From assembly GCA_030248065.1 (NCBI GenBank), contig JASAMV010003076.1, positions 1 to 64,000 of the forward strand: a stretch of DNA of 64,000 nt. Direction: 5' to 3'. The DNA is from Rhynchonema sp. JSB1_4. Its lineage: Eukaryota > Nematoda > Chromadorea > Monhysterida > Xyalidae. Of the stretch, positions 20,428 through 33,089 are shown piece by piece. Positions within the stretch are counted from its first letter, which is position 1, and the number at the start of each line of letters is the position of its first letter. The notes under the pieces are model-generated. The model saw nothing but the letters and a program-made list of their open reading frames with translations, did not search any database and was not told the DNA's origin. A program made the translations under genes and the position numbers.

Positions 20428-23400
20428 GAATATTGTCGCGTGTGAACCGATTAGTGATGTTCGAGCCTGTTTTTACCATCTGAGCCCACACAAATTCGTT
20501 GTTTGTTTGTTGTTGTTTTCAGTTCAGAGCGTTCATTTTTACGTGTTTGTTAATCAGAGTTTACGTTATGATCCTATGATGTGCCGATCGTAAGTATGAA
20601 CGAATGAACGGAATAGAGAAACGCTATGGTGTGTTTTTATAAGAATGGTTTGATTGAGCCTCGGCATAAAGTCTGCACACGCAAATGCACAGGACAGCCA
20701 CCAAACCAAACTGTCACACTTCACTATTTAAGCTAGTTTTCGTGGTTTCGAGACCAATCATAGCAAACGATGAGAAACACCAAGCTATGGATGTATAAGC
20801 CAGTTACCTGCAGTGAGAAGGGCCAATTTTTCGGTTTAACTGAAACAAACTGTTGCCACTCATTTTGGTGTTTGGAAAGTAATGGACTCGCATCTTGACC
20901 TTCGCAGATTGCTGCCCACTTTTGAACTATTTACTTAGGATTTGATGTGCTGATGCCCAAATGTAGAATGCGGTGATCGCCGTGGGAAGTATAACAAAGA
21001 GTTGTTTCCAGGGAATGGGATTTGACTTGGGCTGTGTGTTTTGCCACCTGTTTTCATAAACGGGCGGGGCGCCAGGTCATCATCAGTGCGAATGCACACC
21101 GACACAATCCTCCCCACCCGTTCGAGGCATGACCAATGCGGAAGGTCGTTGCAAACAATTGCTATTTGCTGCTGACAAGCTGAAAGTGACGGCCAGCGAT
21201 TCATAAGTATACGGTAATGGTCATTTTCCTCAAGCATGTATACAAACGTTGTGTTGCTCCGGAATGGTCACGCCAGTTTTGTCAGAGATTCGCTGCCAAT
21301 GTTACCATGCACGACTGCACACAGTACAACCATTCAACAACATGGCAATTGGCAGAATGGTTGAGGGGTGAGCCCCCTTTTTTCACACCGCAACCGCAGT
21401 GGCACAGTCATTAGTTAGATGTCACCAAAAATACAAGGTTTCCGGGTGTGGTTGTTATTTTTCACTGTGTTTCTGTGTACATACATATATATTGACATCT
21501 CGCAGTCGCAACTGTGTTAGAGAGTGGGTTCAATGAAAGTACGTCACGGAGCACTCAGCTGTGGGTGTGAAACGTGGGAAAATAACAGGAAATAACGAAA
21601 GACCGAGACGATAAGTGCACGGTGGCTCCAGGTGGTATTGTTGGCTACCACCGAAGCACATTACGTGAGCTCGTGAAACATCAGCCCAGCATGTACCCGC
21701 AATCGCATGATCAGGTGTTGATCAGCAAACGGCGCTGATGTTTCATATTAGTTTGCTTTTGAAAATAGTCTGCGCTCAAGACCGAACCTACTGAACCACC
21801 GCACATTTCGCCTTAGATAGCGGCCTATAATTGACTCCGTTTGATGCCGAAGTTGACCGCGCTGTTTGTTTTCCGTCACCTCCGACTTACCGTGGGTTTG
21901 TGGTTATTGCAGTGTACGGCGCGCAAAGGACTGTCATTCCATTTATTTATACGCCCTTCACTTCGCTGCGGTATGATGGACACGCTTGAATGCTTTGGTC
22001 AGAGACGGAAATGAATTTGGTGATGGACTGGGTGGTCAAAAAGTAGCTGACTAGGTTGAGGAGGGCTTATGAGAAACTCACATGAATCGACTTTCATAAA
22101 TGGGCTGAGAGTGTGATGGAGGTTCCCGGACTTGGGGATCCGAATGTGGGCTAATGTTGTTATAGCCATAGGCATTTTGGGGCCGAGGAACAGAGCCCGA
22201 CAGATTGGGGTAAAAAATTGTGCTCTGGTATTTTCTTGGACCCAAAAATCCCAAACTAAAAAATTCGTGTCCGAAAACCGCCTGAACCCAGTTTGTGGCC
22301 CATTTGAATGACAATGATTGACGTGATTTTCCATAGCGATCTTTTGACCACCCTGTCCCTGACACGTGCATAACGCACCAGTGTTCATGATGCAGATGCG
22401 GAAATTTGAGCCAGACAAGAAGTTTGCAACCGCATTTTTAACTGCTAACGTTTTTATTCCGACCTCATGCAAAGCGTTTTTCCTAAACATTGAATAGAGT
22501 ACTTGTGTTTTTGCAAGTCAAGAACCCCACCCGACTAACAAACGTTTGATTACCAAAAGCGACGGATATTAAATCGCGGCAAAGTATCTAAATTGACAAC
22601 CGCATCCATAGCTCTTGTTCTCACAACGTGTATGCTACGACTCTCCCTCGTGCTTGTAAACAGAATTGCGAACTTTTCAGTTGTACTGGTTTCAATAACT
22701 GCAAAAATTTAAGTAGTCAGAACACAACTGTCTGATTTTTTGTTGCTGACAGTTTTTGATTTGGCGTCATTCGGTTCCGTTGCTCCAAACGCCCGTGTCA
22801 CGTTGCAATAACAGCGCAGACGCGTCATGAACATGCAAGTATGAAGACGCTTTTATTATTCCACTTCCGCCCACCGGGATCAAAAGTGCTTCAATCCCCA
22901 ACAGTATAGGTATTTGATTTGATGGCACCCTCTGCTTTGCTTGCGTGGGCCCAATAGCGAGCCATTTTTTGCCGACGCTCGCGTGCCAGCCTGCTGTTTA
23001 TTCGGGGCTTGAATCACAGCATGATTGATGGGTTTTGCATGAACCCCGTCATAAACTCAAGTAGGTGTGCCAAAATGATCCGCCCCACTAAATCACGTCC
23101 TGGTCACAGTCTTCCAAGCCAAGGCTGAAACTAAGATATGAACCCGTATCCAGTGCGATGTCGTACGGACATTGGGTTCCTACATTATGCCTATGCTTTC
23201 CCGATGTGGCACAAATTTTTATGGTGCCAGTCGTGCCGTGGCGGTGCCACAACAAGGCAACAACAACGTGCGTGTGCACTGGCAGTGCTCTGTTGATGTT
23301 CATCATGGGCAAATTAGCTGAAGGTAACTGGTATATGTATAAAAAATATAAGTTTTGTGAATAAATCACGGACAAAATAGTGTGGGGCATGACAACGATT

Positions 23401-24574
23401 TTTCAAAAACAGCGCCCACAAACTGTTCGTTTGGGGGTAGTGTAGGTACTTCCGTAAGCCAAACCAAAGCCGGTACTACCCGAGCTCGTACCCAATAGCC
23501 GAAGACGGCTGAAAACAGGATTTTTATGATTCGTACTTTATTTTGTGTTGTGAGGGATGTCACCAGGTAGGTCATTTTCACTCAAAAGTGCGTATGCTAA
23601 ACCCGTTGGGGCCCACGCACCAACGCAAAACGTTTTGCGGCATATCTTGCAGGCAAGTTTCTTTCTGCTTTTTTACCAAAATATGCACCGCACAGTAGAA
23701 GTTGTTCGAGGCGCGCCAGCTCAGTGGACCCCTTTTTCCTCAGCAGGTATTGTTTATGGTGGCGAGCAACAGCAATGACCGCCCTCGAAACCGTGTCTGT
23801 CAATCACTGGGCAGTCACACCCCAAGGACTTCGGTCCAGTTACGCCCAGCCCAAAGTCCTTCGTCACGGCCATCCAAGCTGATAATGTTTAAGGATTCGG
23901 CCCCAACTGGTGTAGTAGCCAGCCGCTTTCTGCTGCTGGATACGAGTTCGGGTAGTACCCCAAAGCCACCCAAGTCATCAATGCCCGATCCAGACTGGTT
24001 ACCATGAGCTTTGTCTACAGTGTGTGGATATACTGCTTGTGTTGGGCTTCATGCACGGCGACAATTTAATTGCTGGCATTTGGAACTATAAAGCCAGCTG
24101 TCTGGTCGTTGATCCAGACATACGTACATTAAACCCCAAAGTAGATTTCCTCTCTTAACTGTCTTCGTGCATCTTTTCAAATCAATCACTCCATTTCCGC
24201 ACCGTGCCGAATGTTTTATTGCCAGGATTACGTTGTGACGTCTGGTAAGTTTCTTGCGTCAAAAGAAGGACACGAAAAAAAAAAAAAAAAAAAAAACCCC
24301 GAATAAACATGACATGATGTGACTGATGACATTAATTAGTAGGGGAGAGCAGCGAATCTGATTTAGGTTTCGTTTAGAAGCCCGCCATAGATCATTATAC
24401 ATATATTGGATCTCATATTATTTTCAGTACTATGGCTGTTTATATATATATTACACATATTAACAAAAACTATGGATATGTCAGTCGACCTTTTCAGTCT
24501 GAGTCATTTGTTTCAGCAACGAAGATTTGATTGATTGTTCAACAGCAAACGGCGCTGTATTATCATAATCAACA
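20428..24574. other. Gene-poor stretch; one weak coding candidate at 23702-24007
   Basis: I found no recognised gene. On the plus strand an open frame ending at TGA 24005-24007 has a serine/proline-rich, coding-looking tail (MFKDSAPTGVVASRFLLL, STPKPPKSSMPDPDWLP), but no linked exon. A 22-base A run lies at 24275-24296. Two TGAYGTTTCA motifs lie at about 21675 and 21737. Confidence 0.35.
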
Positions 24575-25150
24575 ATGCACCAGTACGCAGTCATTGTCGC
24601 ATTCCTAATTGGTGTCACATTGGCGCAAGACATGGGTCCACCCAAGAGCACCGACTTACTGCGCCCGTTTCGCAAGCGCTACTACTTTGCCAGTGGCTCA
24701 CCGGCCAACAGTCTACAAGGCGACATCGACAACATCGAAAGTCTGCTGCTGGCACGAAAGTTCAACAAACGAAACTCGCCCGCTTTTCAGTTGATCCGGA
24801 ATTTGGATGATGCCGATATGTTATTGTCGACTGGTGAGGCTAATTTTCACTTGCGAGTGTACGGACAATCAACACTCTTTTCAGTCGCGTCGCGTGGCCT
24901 TCCAATTTCAGCTGTTATAAGAGTAATAATTGGAAGATTAACGACAGATTTGGCGGGGCCTGTTTGACGAACTGTTTTGAGAATTGAACGGTAGCAAAAC
25001 CCAAATAGAGTGGCTACTTCACAGGCGTTTCCAATGCTTATTACAAATACGACATTTGGTGCTTCAGGCAAACGGGATTACCTTGGCCCATCCACAAGAA
25101 TGCAAGTCGTGGACCCAAGAACGGCCGAGTTACTGTTGCAAATCGGTTGA
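24575..25150 (+). CDS. Secreted neuropeptide-type precursor (possibly PDF-like)
   Basis: Two exons, 24575-24833 and 25068-25150, join in phase to give 113 residues. The N-terminus MHQYAVIVAFLIGVTLAQ is a good signal peptide. Basic processing sites follow: RKR, then NKR, then GKR, the last being an amidation-plus-cleavage signal created across the intron. The segment between NKR and GKR is NSPAFQLIRNLDDADMLLST, which would be released with a C-terminal amide. An upstream segment NSLQGDIDNIESLLLARKF also starts NS. NSxxxxx(L/I) starts resemble pigment-dispersing factor peptides, but the match is weak and that identity is inference. AATAAA-type signals follow near 25300. It may instead be another amidated peptide family. 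Confidence 0.65.
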
Positions 25151-25440
25151 ACTGTGGCGCATTCTTTCTAGGATTTAATTGTGTTTTAGACTTTTGGCAA
25201 GATGGTTAAATAACGTTCTCAATTTTACCCGAATGTTCCCACTACAACAAGTGCAGCTGGTAAAACATGCTGCTTGGGTTATTGCAAATATCATAAAAAT
25301 AAAACTTCAAACTGACTTTGTTATTTATCCAAAAACATACAAAGTTTCATAGTAGGCACAGCATACGTATACACATTTGCGAACAAAAACTCATAACAGT
25401 AACAACGTAACTCGAAATCTACAAGCACCCCATACGATCA

Positions 25441-28400
25441 TCAGTTGTTCGAAGTTCTCAATAAATGTGAAGAATTGAGCATAAATGCGAGCATGCGATG
25501 GAATACGAGTAGATTGGGGTCGACAGTTTCGGGGTCGGTTGGCAGCCAGTAAGTGGTGTAATCGTAGTATTCGCGTTTGGCGTCATCTGGAAGATAATGT
25601 CCTTGATCATCAGAACGTGAGACCTCCATTTCTTGGTGATCGGTAATGCAATGTTGGCAGCAAGCCATGAAACATCAGCTAGCTGCACCATGGTGGAACC
25701 AATGCCTACGGCCTGACACAACAACGTACCTCCCTCAAACCACACGACATTGTGCACACCACTATTTTCACCATAGTCAATGTCAAACGTGTTCAATTGA
25801 AACACCACAAATTCTAGTGTGGCGCGATACATTTGCACCAGCTGGACGACCACTGGCTCGGCCAGGACACCGCTCGTTTGGTTCTGCAAACATGTATGAA
25901 CTATCCTTTTCAAAGGGACGCGAGAGCATTGAGTAACTGTTGTATTTAGCAAATTATTGAAAAAAAATTAATTTGGAGTCCTGTCTACGCCTAGGTTTCG
26001 CGGGGTATTCGAGACCATCGGCGTGACGTTGTACCCCCCGGTCGCTCGACTCGTTCAAACCCAATCTTTGCGACGCAGTTGGTTGCAATTAGTGCCCTGA
26101 GCCGAACACCAACCGACTAACCGGGTATCTACACTGTGCAGCAGCAAGTGCGCCCGCATAACAGCTGACAATGGCATTGGCCCGGATCGCCGTGTCCGAC
26201 CAGGGATATCGCTGATGTTGATTTGATGTTTGCTCCAACGACGTCATCATTGTGTGCAGATGCATACGAGGCAACACTGGATCGGTGGTTAGACGCGGGT
26301 ACAAACGCTGAGCTGATGCTGAATCGGCGTTGTCGTCGATGTTTGAGTCGTGGTCAGTTAGACAACGCGCTGCAATTGGAAACGAGCAAGTAAACAGATG
26401 ACTTTTTGCTGTAGAATGCACCAAAATAGCTTTTATTCTGTAGTGACCTCACCGACTACAAGTCTGGTGGCTGGCGAGCCCAGACGATCCACTACTACAC
26501 CTCGAAATTCTGGCCGTTGTACACTCACATTCCATTGACTTCTGAGGATACAACATACCGGATGGTTCATACGACAAACAATTCCGCGTATTTCTGACTA
26601 TATAATCCGTTCATTTCACAAAACAGCACTCCCATAAACGCACGATAGCACGGCTCCGTCCGATAAATGTGTTGGTTTTTACTCGTGTCCACGAAGGGCA
26701 GAATCGGAAAAATGTCTGGCAACTTCTGTTGAGCTGTCGCTGTTATCTGCAAGACAAACAACTATAGGAGGCAGCAGTGATGTAGTTGGTCCGAGCAAGA
26801 AAGCTAGCTAGCTGGAGGGGTCCGGCGCAAGAAAGCTAGTTAGCTAGCCGGGTACCCCGATTTGGGGGGTATTGGTCCAGAAGTCAAAAACAGGGGTATA
26901 AAAATTGGTCGAAATTATGCTAAAATAAGCCTTAAAATGCGTATTTTTGTGCACGTGTGAGAAAATTTGAACGAATTTGACCATTTTGGCCCATAAAATG
27001 GTCATTTTGTCACTAAAATCAACACTTTTTTTACTTGGTGACCGGAGCAAGAAAGCTACCTAGCAGTTGGGGGGGGGGGTAATACCCCCCGTACCCCCCC
27101 CCCCAACCACGTCACTGGGAGGCAGGCAAAACTCAAGCAAAAATACGCACACCTCATCAGGAGTTAGCAACGTCGGCAACGGCTTGGATTGGACCACCGA
27201 AATGTGCGGATTGTGCCGGAAACAGATGGCCGGCGCCTCACCAGATTGTGGTCTCAGCGCGTTTATCTGCAAAATTAGAACAAACAACATTATTGTGGAA
27301 GAATCGGCAAAAAGAACAATAATCAAGTCACTCGAACCAAGCTATTGCGATAGTGCCGTTGCTGCTTCAATTGTGATAGACGGCCGGCGAACGATAAACA
27401 GCGACGGTGCAGATCGGATAACACTATTTCGCTGAAAACAATGAATCGTTGCAAAACGCTGACGCGACGAACACAATCACAAACATCTCCAACTCACTAT
27501 TTTCTATGTTCGGGCGTGCCATGCACATACGGATGTTTCATCCACCACAACAACGGGTCGTGTCGACGGGGCAGTCTCTCCAATGACGGATCATAGACGT
27601 GCGCTTGTAGGATGCCATGTTTCAATCGCTGCTTCAGTTGGCTGGCCTGCACAAATCAAGCTGATGAATCTTGTCGAACATTACTTTTGTGAAATTACCG
27701 ACACAAGCTTAACACCTTTTTATATCGTTCGTCATCGGAAGGCCACGGCAATTCCATATTGCCAGTCTCGGCGTGATGTTTCACGTACTCACGCAGCCAC
27801 TCTGGCACCTGGTCGGAATCAGTGATTTTCGCTGGTAAGTGGTCGTAGCCCACGGCGTTCGTCAAATTCTGGAAACAACGAACAACGTTCGACAATTCAG
27901 TAGTTTTTTGTGTCAGCTAAATAAGGATCGGCAAACGTCAGGACTCAGAATAATGGTGCGATGTCACAAGTTTCATTCGAAAGTTGTTTATTTGTCTCTG
28001 GAATCACCATTTATGCTGTCGCTGAGCCGATAGTGTCATGAACTTATGACAAGCACTGAAATAGCCTTGATGCAGATAACCCCCCCCCCCCCCCCGCCGC
28101 ACCCCCGTATGACCAACCAAAACCGGAATGAACACAACCCAACCAACCGACACGAACTACCAGGTTTTAAGAAGCCAGTTACACGTGACAAGCACCAACC
28201 AGAGCCTGATCGACTCCTTCACCCATCGGTTCAGTGGCGTCGAACAATCGCACGGCCGTGTCGTGATAATGACGATGTTCAGTCACGTCAGGCACGCTCA
28301 ATGCTGGATGCTTGATTTTGTGATCGATTTTCGGTCGCGGTCGTGGAAAATCGGGATCATTCGGATCATAGACCGTTATTCCACGTTCCTGCAAAGAAAC

Positions 28401-28617
28401 GAGGAGTTGATGTTTCACGTGTCCCACGTTCGCGTCAAGCAGAGCAAGGTTCATAAACGCAAAATTGATCACAAACCCACAGCCAAACCTGGAGAAATGC
28501 AGGCGGCTGGTAAGCCAGTCGTTTGTGGAGTCGGTTTCGTCGAAAGTAGAACTGTTTCAGAATCAAAGTATGCAGTTTCTCAAACTGTTTCTGCGGACGA
28601 AACTTGTAGAAAGGCAT
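25441..28617 (-). CDS. MRPL37: Mitochondrial ribosomal protein mL37
   Basis: Component of the mitochondrial large ribosomal subunit. Exons: 28489-28617 (ATG; basic, arginine/lysine-rich mitochondrial leader), 28200-28388, 27716-27868, 27531-27646, 27338-27431, 27153-27266, one starting at 26746, 26453-26541, 26122-26369 and 25441-25883. Family landmarks: GITVYDPNDPDFP, KPLPTLLTPDE, IFPILPFVD, AEPVVVQLV, FVVFQLNTFDIDYG and NIALPITKK. The 3' end of the 26746 exon is uncertain: the best phase-keeping join implies a 38-base intron. In the last segment the frame changes between ITKK and the C-terminal YWLPTDPETVDPN; a 68-base intron would restore it but would remove the conserved ITKK. A hAT element sits in an intron. 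Confidence 0.9.
26775..27117. mobile_element. 343-base hAT-like element in MRPL37 intron
   Basis: Termini CAGTGATGTAGTTGG and CCAACCACGTCACTG, flanked by a perfect eight-base duplication GGAGGCAG (26767-26774 and 27118-27125). Inside, GCAAGAAAGCTAG(C/T)TAGCT recurs near each end. It lies wholly in the intron between exons starting at 26746 and ending at 27153, leaving only about 30 bases on each side. Confidence 0.92.
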
Positions 28618-28739
28618 TTTTAACTGTCACTCTTACAGGTACTGTTCCTGGACGTTGGTTGAGCAACTACCGAACCCGGCTCCGGCCGGCGAATTCGTTA
28701 CCTAAAAATAGGCCACACATTCTTGTATTTAAACCAAAT

Positions 28740-29850
28740 TAAAAGCGAGTTACCCGATAGGTCATGAAAATAGCCGATACCCGATACTTCGAAAATAAAG
28801 CGATACCCGACAGAGCCAAAATAACAATAAAAACACCGTTTTTATAGCAAAACTGAGGTTTTTGGCAAACGTCGCACGGACTGTACCTTGCGGCCAAAAA
28901 GAGGGGGAGATACCGGGGTACTGCACCCAGAATTTGGGGGGAAATCCAATTTGGGGGAGGGGTGGAGGGAAGAAATTTTAGGGGGAGATACTGCACCATA
29001 CTACTTTCGCGAGAATTCAATTTTTATACGTTAAAATGCGCATAAATCGCGCGGAGCGCACTTTGGTCGATTTTGACTCGATTTTTGGCCATTTTGGACA
29101 AAAGGGCGTACTTTTGGGGTGAAATCTTGGAAAAATTGGGGGAGATACTGTACCAGAGGGGGGAGATAAGGTACCTCAGGGGTGCCGATACCCGATGATA
29201 CCTTCCGATCTCTGCTGTTCACTACACACCAGTGTAGTTCCTGGGGGGAGGGGGTCCCCCTCGGGTACGTCTGTTCCCCCTCCATGGTACGCCTGCCACA
29301 CTGTTCCACCTCCGGGTACATCTGCTCCCCCAATTTTTACCTAAAACAGGCAAATTTTGGCCTGAAATAGGCATTTTTAGGCATAAAATGAGTGATTTTT
29401 AGGTCAATGTCGTCAAAAATCGCCAAAATACCCTTTTTATTGAGATTTTTTCCTAAAGGGGCAAAAATGAGCCAAATTTTCGACCTCAAAAAATGACTTT
29501 TCTCCAAATTTGGGTCCTCCCTCCCCTTCCGGGTCCTTAACCCCTTCCCCCCAGCCCCAGCGCCCCGGGGGGTTCTATTTCCGACAATACGGTAACCCGG
29601 CCCGATTCCCACATCTGGTACAGTAGGTATCCCCCCTATCCGAGCCCGGTATCCCCCCTTTCCGAGCCCGGTACAGAAGGTATCCCCTCCAGAGCACCTC
29701 CAACACTGATCCCCCCCGATGTTTGGCATGGTACAGTAGGTAAGGTATCCCCCGATTTTCACCCCGGTACAGTAGGTATCCCCCGATTTTGCCCCCAAAA
29801 TGCCAATTTTTTACCAAAATGGCCAAAATTAGTGTAAAATCAGTGATTTT
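28740..29850. repeat. G-run/C-run repeat block upstream of MRPL37
   Basis: Non-coding mosaic of GGGGGAGATACTGxACC modules, GGTACAGTAGGTATCCCCCC modules, and AT-rich spacers with xAAAATGGCCAxAAT strings. Pieces match 15.6-18 kb and 63.1-63.45 kb. It fills the divergent space between the MRPL37 start and the gene at 30619. Confidence 0.6.
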
Positions 29851-29852
29851 TA

Positions 29853-30259
29853 CCGTATTGTCGGAAATAGAACCCGGGGGGGTCTATTTTTTCACTGGGG
29901 TCATTTTGGGGGGTTCAATTTATGGGAAGGTGACAATTATTGGGGGGGTTATATTTTTCATTTGGCCCCCCGACGAAAAAAATCATTGTTAATAATGCCC
30001 ATAAAAATGGCTTGTTTTCGGTATTTTCTAACTTCAACAGCGGCAATTATGCTTAAAAGCTGTATTCTGTTGTGTACGCAAGCTTAAACAACGTTTGACA
30101 CAACAACACAGCCCTACCATACCACTAATCTGTGGTACGGTGAAGGTTGGGGGTGGGGTTCTATTAATGGGGGGGTCAATTAATGGGGGGTTATATTTTT
30201 GATTTCGAGCCATTTAGGGGGGGTTCAATTAATGGGGGGTTCTATTTCCGACAATACGG
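29853..30259. mobile_element. 407-base TA-target element (Tc1/mariner-type MITE)
   Basis: Termini CCGTATTGTCGGAAATAGAA and its complement, flanked by TA on both sides (29851-29852, 30260-30261). The empty target survives at 63237-63238, where the same flanking sequence reads TTTTTACCTCAAA without the insert. A second copy in opposite orientation is at 46939-47348. The interior includes GGGGGG runs and CACAACAACACAGCC; no transposase is visible. Confidence 0.92.
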
Positions 30260-30261
30260 TA

Positions 30262-30618
30262 CCTCAATACTCAAAATTCACCCAATTCACGCGCTACGCG
30301 CGCAAATACTACGTTTTCACACGATTCCACAAATAATAAAACATTAAAAATTTTCACCCAGACCCAATAACCTAACGTGTCGGTCGTTGACTATAACTTC
30401 GTTCGTCCAAAACATCAACAACATTTTCTTTTTTGGGGGCCAAGTTTAACTTCGAATATTCAATCTACAGTAACCTGTCCTATAAAAGCGTCCCATTTTT
30501 TGGAAACACGTCATTCTAATATTTTTGCTTCAACCATTACTGAGCTGACTTCGACGCCATATCAACTGAAACATCACCGATTCAAGCCTACACCGATCAT
30601 CGTCACAACATCACCAAT
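30262..30618. promoter_or_regulatory. Upstream region of the PKTAMAP-repeat gene
   Basis: The first ~100 bases (ACGCGCTACGCGCGCAAATA) belong to the repeat also seen at 63.26 kb. The rest is AT-rich and ends in a pyrimidine-poor leader CATCGTCACAACATCACCAAT directly before the start codon. One TGAAACATCA motif lies about 50 bases upstream of the ATG. No TATA box can be assigned with confidence. Confidence 0.4.
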
Positions 30619-33089
30619 ATGTCTCGTCCGACTCAACAACAATCGGTCTACATGGGCAGCCCTGCAGGTTTTGCTGATTTTTGTGGTGGCTTGAGTTTTA
30701 TTTATTACAAAACCACGATCAGCGATGTATTTCACATGTATTTCAGCGCCAGGTGCGGCGGCACCAGTTCAATCAGTCTACATGGGAGGTCCAGGTGCGA
30801 GTGGTGCCCCATCGCCTCAATCCGGTCCTGGTGCTGCGCCACCCGGCTCTGTCTGGATGGGCGCTCCCACTACCGGCGGTGCATCGCAAATGGGTCAAGG
30901 AGGAACAGTAAGACTTTCCCAGTTGCACAAGTCATCTAACACAATATCTTAACGCAATTTATTTCAGTCAACGACTGCTGGACCAAAGACCGCAATGGCC
31001 CCAACTTCATACGGACAAGCACCACAACCTGATACTCAAACGGCTATGATACCACAGGGCGGCGCATCACAAATGGGCGGAGGACCGAAAACAGCAATGG
31101 CGCCAACGACTTACGGTAACAAAAACCATTTATGATGCCCCTGCGCAGCTTAAAATGTATATGTAACCATAACCAGCCAACGCTCTGTTTTTTCAGGTAG
31201 CGCGTCAGCAATGGGCGGCGGTCCCAAAACGGCGATGGCCCCGACGGCGTACGGTGCAGCACCTGGAGGTTCGCAGTCGGAGCTCGGTGGACCAAAAACA
31301 GCCATGGCGCCGACCACATTCGGTGCACCAGGCCAGTCCCACATTGTGCAGTGAACTACATACTGTAATTAGTAACTCACAAGTGAAGCTGAATTGTAGG
31401 GGCGACATCTCAATCTCAAGATCCGAAGACAGCAATGGCGCCGACGGCGTATGGCGGTGCACAAAGTATGCAACACCCGATCAAGTTTCCATCAAAATGT
31501 GTATGAAGTTCTATGCTTGTGTTGACAGGCGCTTCCCAAGATCCCAAAACAGCGATGGCTCCGACGGCGTATGGTGCACCTGGAGGTTCGCAATCGCAGC
31601 TCGGTGGACCAAAGACCGCCATGGCACCGACCACATTTGGAGCGCCAGGTGAGGCCCAATGATTAATTGGACTACTGTATTTTGGGAAACTAAGCCCAAA
31701 TTACGTGGTATTTTGTAACAAAACTGACTTTCAGGTGCAACATCTCAAGCGGGTGATCCGAAAACAGCAATGGCGCCAACAGCTTACGGTATCACTGGGG
31801 TCGGGCTTACATCGTTTTTGATGTGTAGACTTTGGTGCTGATATCAAACATTGATTTTTACCTAGCTGTTAGCATCTTTATGTCAACTTGGCAAGGATCA
31901 TACAGGCCCGTTCTCTGGTTTTAAGTGACCGACCAACGATTTCATTTCCTCAGGTGGTGGTCCCAAAACGGCGATGGCTCCAACCGCGTACGGCACCGCC
32001 GGTTCACAAATGGGGGGAGGTCCCAAAACCGCGATGGCTCCAACTGCGTACGGTACCACCGGTTCACAAATGGCGGGAGGTCCGAAAACGGCTATGGCTC
32101 CGACGGCGTATGGTGGTGCACCTCAAGGCTCGCAGATGGGTGGCCCGAAGACAGCTATGGCGCCAACCGCCTACGGAATCGGTGGGAATCGTTTTTTGGG
32201 ATTTTGTTCTAGTTTCTTGCTAAATTCAATGTAAGAGTCACATACGAACGAAACTATATACGTGTATGCGACGGGATCACCAACTTTGATGCCGCTCATA
32301 ACGTAGTAGCTCGTTTGACAAACATCTGCAAATCTCAACTTTTTGCATTCAGGTTCACAAGCGGGCGGTGCGCCATCGTACGTTGGTCAAAGTCAGAACG
32401 CGGCCGGTGTTGACCCGGGCACCGGTTGGTTCAATGTGCCTCCACCAGGCAGTGTGATGCAGCAAGCTCGACCCGCAGCACCAGTCGGCTCGGTGTACAT
32501 GGACGCGCCCGGTGCGCCGCAGATGAACCCACGACCGCCCAACGAACAACAAGGTATCACGGCAGGTAGGGTGGACGCTCTGTGTGACTAGACACTGGAC
32601 ACTCGTTGGTATACCACAGTGAAGCTCGCGTTGGGTGTGGTTTAAAAACTTTTGAGTTTGTGTGTAGCCTTTGTGGCACTTATGTAATTTTAGGTACCTG
32701 CTGATATTTTTGTCCAGAACTTTTATTAAATTTCGATTCGGCTCCTTGGTTGTCCTTTTTGCCCACTATAAGCCTAAGTCTGCGTCATGCCTAAATCCAG
32801 GCCAAAACCACCACCGACGCAAGGTTTACTGTTTTGTATTGTCCAATCACTGTCAGTCACCAATACGTCGAATTGGATAGGACTGGCGGTGAAAAAGTCT
32901 GAGGCGATAAAAGTTGGCATATCCATCATTTTTTTAGAGAAAATGTTTGCTTTAGAGAAAACTTTTGCACCGCTCAGTTCATTCAATCGTCACTGTATGT
33001 CATTCTCTGTAAAACATTCCCCAATCTGAACAACTCTTCCAACTTCAGGCGGAGGCGCTGCTCCCGGTGGTCGCTCAGTGTACATGTGA
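30619..33089 (+). CDS. Protein of tandem PKTAMAPTAYG repeats, about 400 residues
   Basis: Ten exons close in phase: 30619-30667, 30747-30907, 30968-31115, 31197-31331, 31400-31465, 31529-31648, 31735-31788, 31954-32181, 32353-32553, 33049-33089 (stop TGA). Eight of nine introns are phase 1, so the repeat exons are symmetric and can duplicate freely. There are about 12 copies of GGPKTAMAPTAYG, usually preceded by GSQ or ASQ, plus one degenerate copy. A second motif, SVYMG/SVWMG, occurs near the N-terminus, before the C-terminus, and as the last residues (SVYM, stop). The composition is Gly/Pro/Ala/Gln-rich with no signal peptide. The SQ...AYG spacing recalls calponin-family actin-binding repeats (UNC-87 type), but that is only a resemblance. 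The intron after 31331 uses a GC donor. AATAAA follows at about 33121. Confidence 0.87.

Noticed and set aside
20935..21237. Minus-strand frame near 21 kb as a gene
   Set aside because: Its middle matches strings near 8930 and 60000, so it looks like a dispersed repeat, and no splice partners were found.
28079..28100. Run of C's as a possible G-quadruplex regulator
   Set aside because: A single homopolymer run in an MRPL37 intron; there is no evidence of function and such runs are common in this genome's repeats.
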